Source: an uncultured Prevotellaceae bacterium (GTDB lineage: Bacteria; Bacteroidota; Bacteroidia; Bacteroidales; Bacteroidaceae). From it: 64,000 nt of DNA. Position numbers and translations under genes: made by a program. Below are positions 63,789-64,000 of the stretch, piece by piece. The stretch is from assembly GCA_900315075.1 (NCBI GenBank), contig OMXV01000012.1, positions 16,867-80,866 of the forward strand. The letters run 5' to 3'. The notes under the pieces were generated by a model that was given only the letters and a program-made list of their open reading frames with translations, searched no databases and was not told where the DNA came from. Within the stretch, counting starts at the first letter, position 1, and the number at the start of each line of letters is the position of its first letter.

Positions 63789-64000
63789 TCACGAATTAGA
63801 GAGGTTGATTTTTAGAGGTGAGAGGTCTTTTAGAGGTAAGAGGTGAGAGATAAGAGATAAGAGATTACCATTTGTGGCTCACAGACTTTATCACGAGGTT
63901 GGTCGTAGAAGGGACATTTATATCACGAATTTGCGAATTAGAGAATTATTATTTCAACATAAAATACCAGAAATTGACCATGAATTAAATATGAATTATG
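63789..64000. repeat. Intergenic end of window with repeat arm
   Basis: AT-rich sequence with a GAGGTGAGAGGT-like stretch (about 63815-63860). At 63924-63949 it has an exact copy of the 26-base left arm of the element at 10754. No gene is seen before the window ends. Confidence 0.7.

Overview
The window looks like a chromosomal segment of a xylan-degrading member of the Bacteroidota, most likely Prevotellaceae (Prevotella/Xylanibacter/Segatella group). The reasons are promoter -7 boxes of the TAnnTTTGC type, several SusC/SusD pairs, a hybrid two-component regulator (HTCS), AT-rich intergenic repeat arrays between genes of moderate GC, and a xylan locus organised like the xus cluster of Prevotella bryantii and P. 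ruminicola.

Region by region. (1) 1-7200 is mostly housekeeping: a DUF4954 beta-helix protein cut by the window edge, the GTPase HflX, a PIG-L-type deacetylase that looks like the C-terminal half of the Bacteroidales NagB/PIG-L fusion, an XRE-cupin regulator with an acyl-CoA ligase, and a GNAT acetyltransferase. (2) 7399-24774 is a run of plus-strand secreted enzymes: GH3, an alpha/beta esterase, an Agp-type glucose-1-phosphatase, a three-module propeller/GH2/malectin enzyme, a LacZ-type GH2 and a GH98-CBM35 protein. Between them lie repeat debris, a duplicated promoter-leader, a strong palindrome and a truncated transposase. (3) 25813-41309 is a minus-strand operon: susC-susD-susC-susD, a DUF1735-type lipoprotein, a GH10-like protein that has lost its nucleophile, and a protein of three carbohydrate-binding-like modules. 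(4) 42729-53887 is plus strand and divergent from that operon: an SGNH/CE6-like plus CE1 esterase, a GH10-CE1 xylanase/feruloyl esterase (Xyn10D-Fae1A type), a GH3 beta-xylosidase with a PA14 insert, and an HTCS of XynR type. (5) 54199-62128 holds an ECF sigma factor, a compact anti-sigma-like protein and a 2186-residue alpha-2-macroglobulin-like protein that contains an STN domain and a TonB-receptor plug. (6) 62409-63016 is rplU-rpmA, followed by a frameshifted small secreted protein and a copy of a repeat also found near 10.75 kb.

How it works together (inference from families): HTCS senses xylan fragments and activates the two divergent arms. Surface lipoproteins and SusD-like proteins capture xylan, and GH10, CE6/CE1 and possibly GH98 cut the backbone and remove acetyl and feruloyl groups. 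The SusC pumps import oligosaccharides, and GH3/GH2 enzymes finish them in the periplasm.

The most unusual items are the sigma/anti-sigma/macroglobulin-plug trio, the GH10 pseudoenzyme in the slot where the xus cluster normally carries Xyn10C, a candidate small RNA with its own promoter and terminator beside the xylan operon, and several families of intergenic repeats whose periods place stop codons in all frames.
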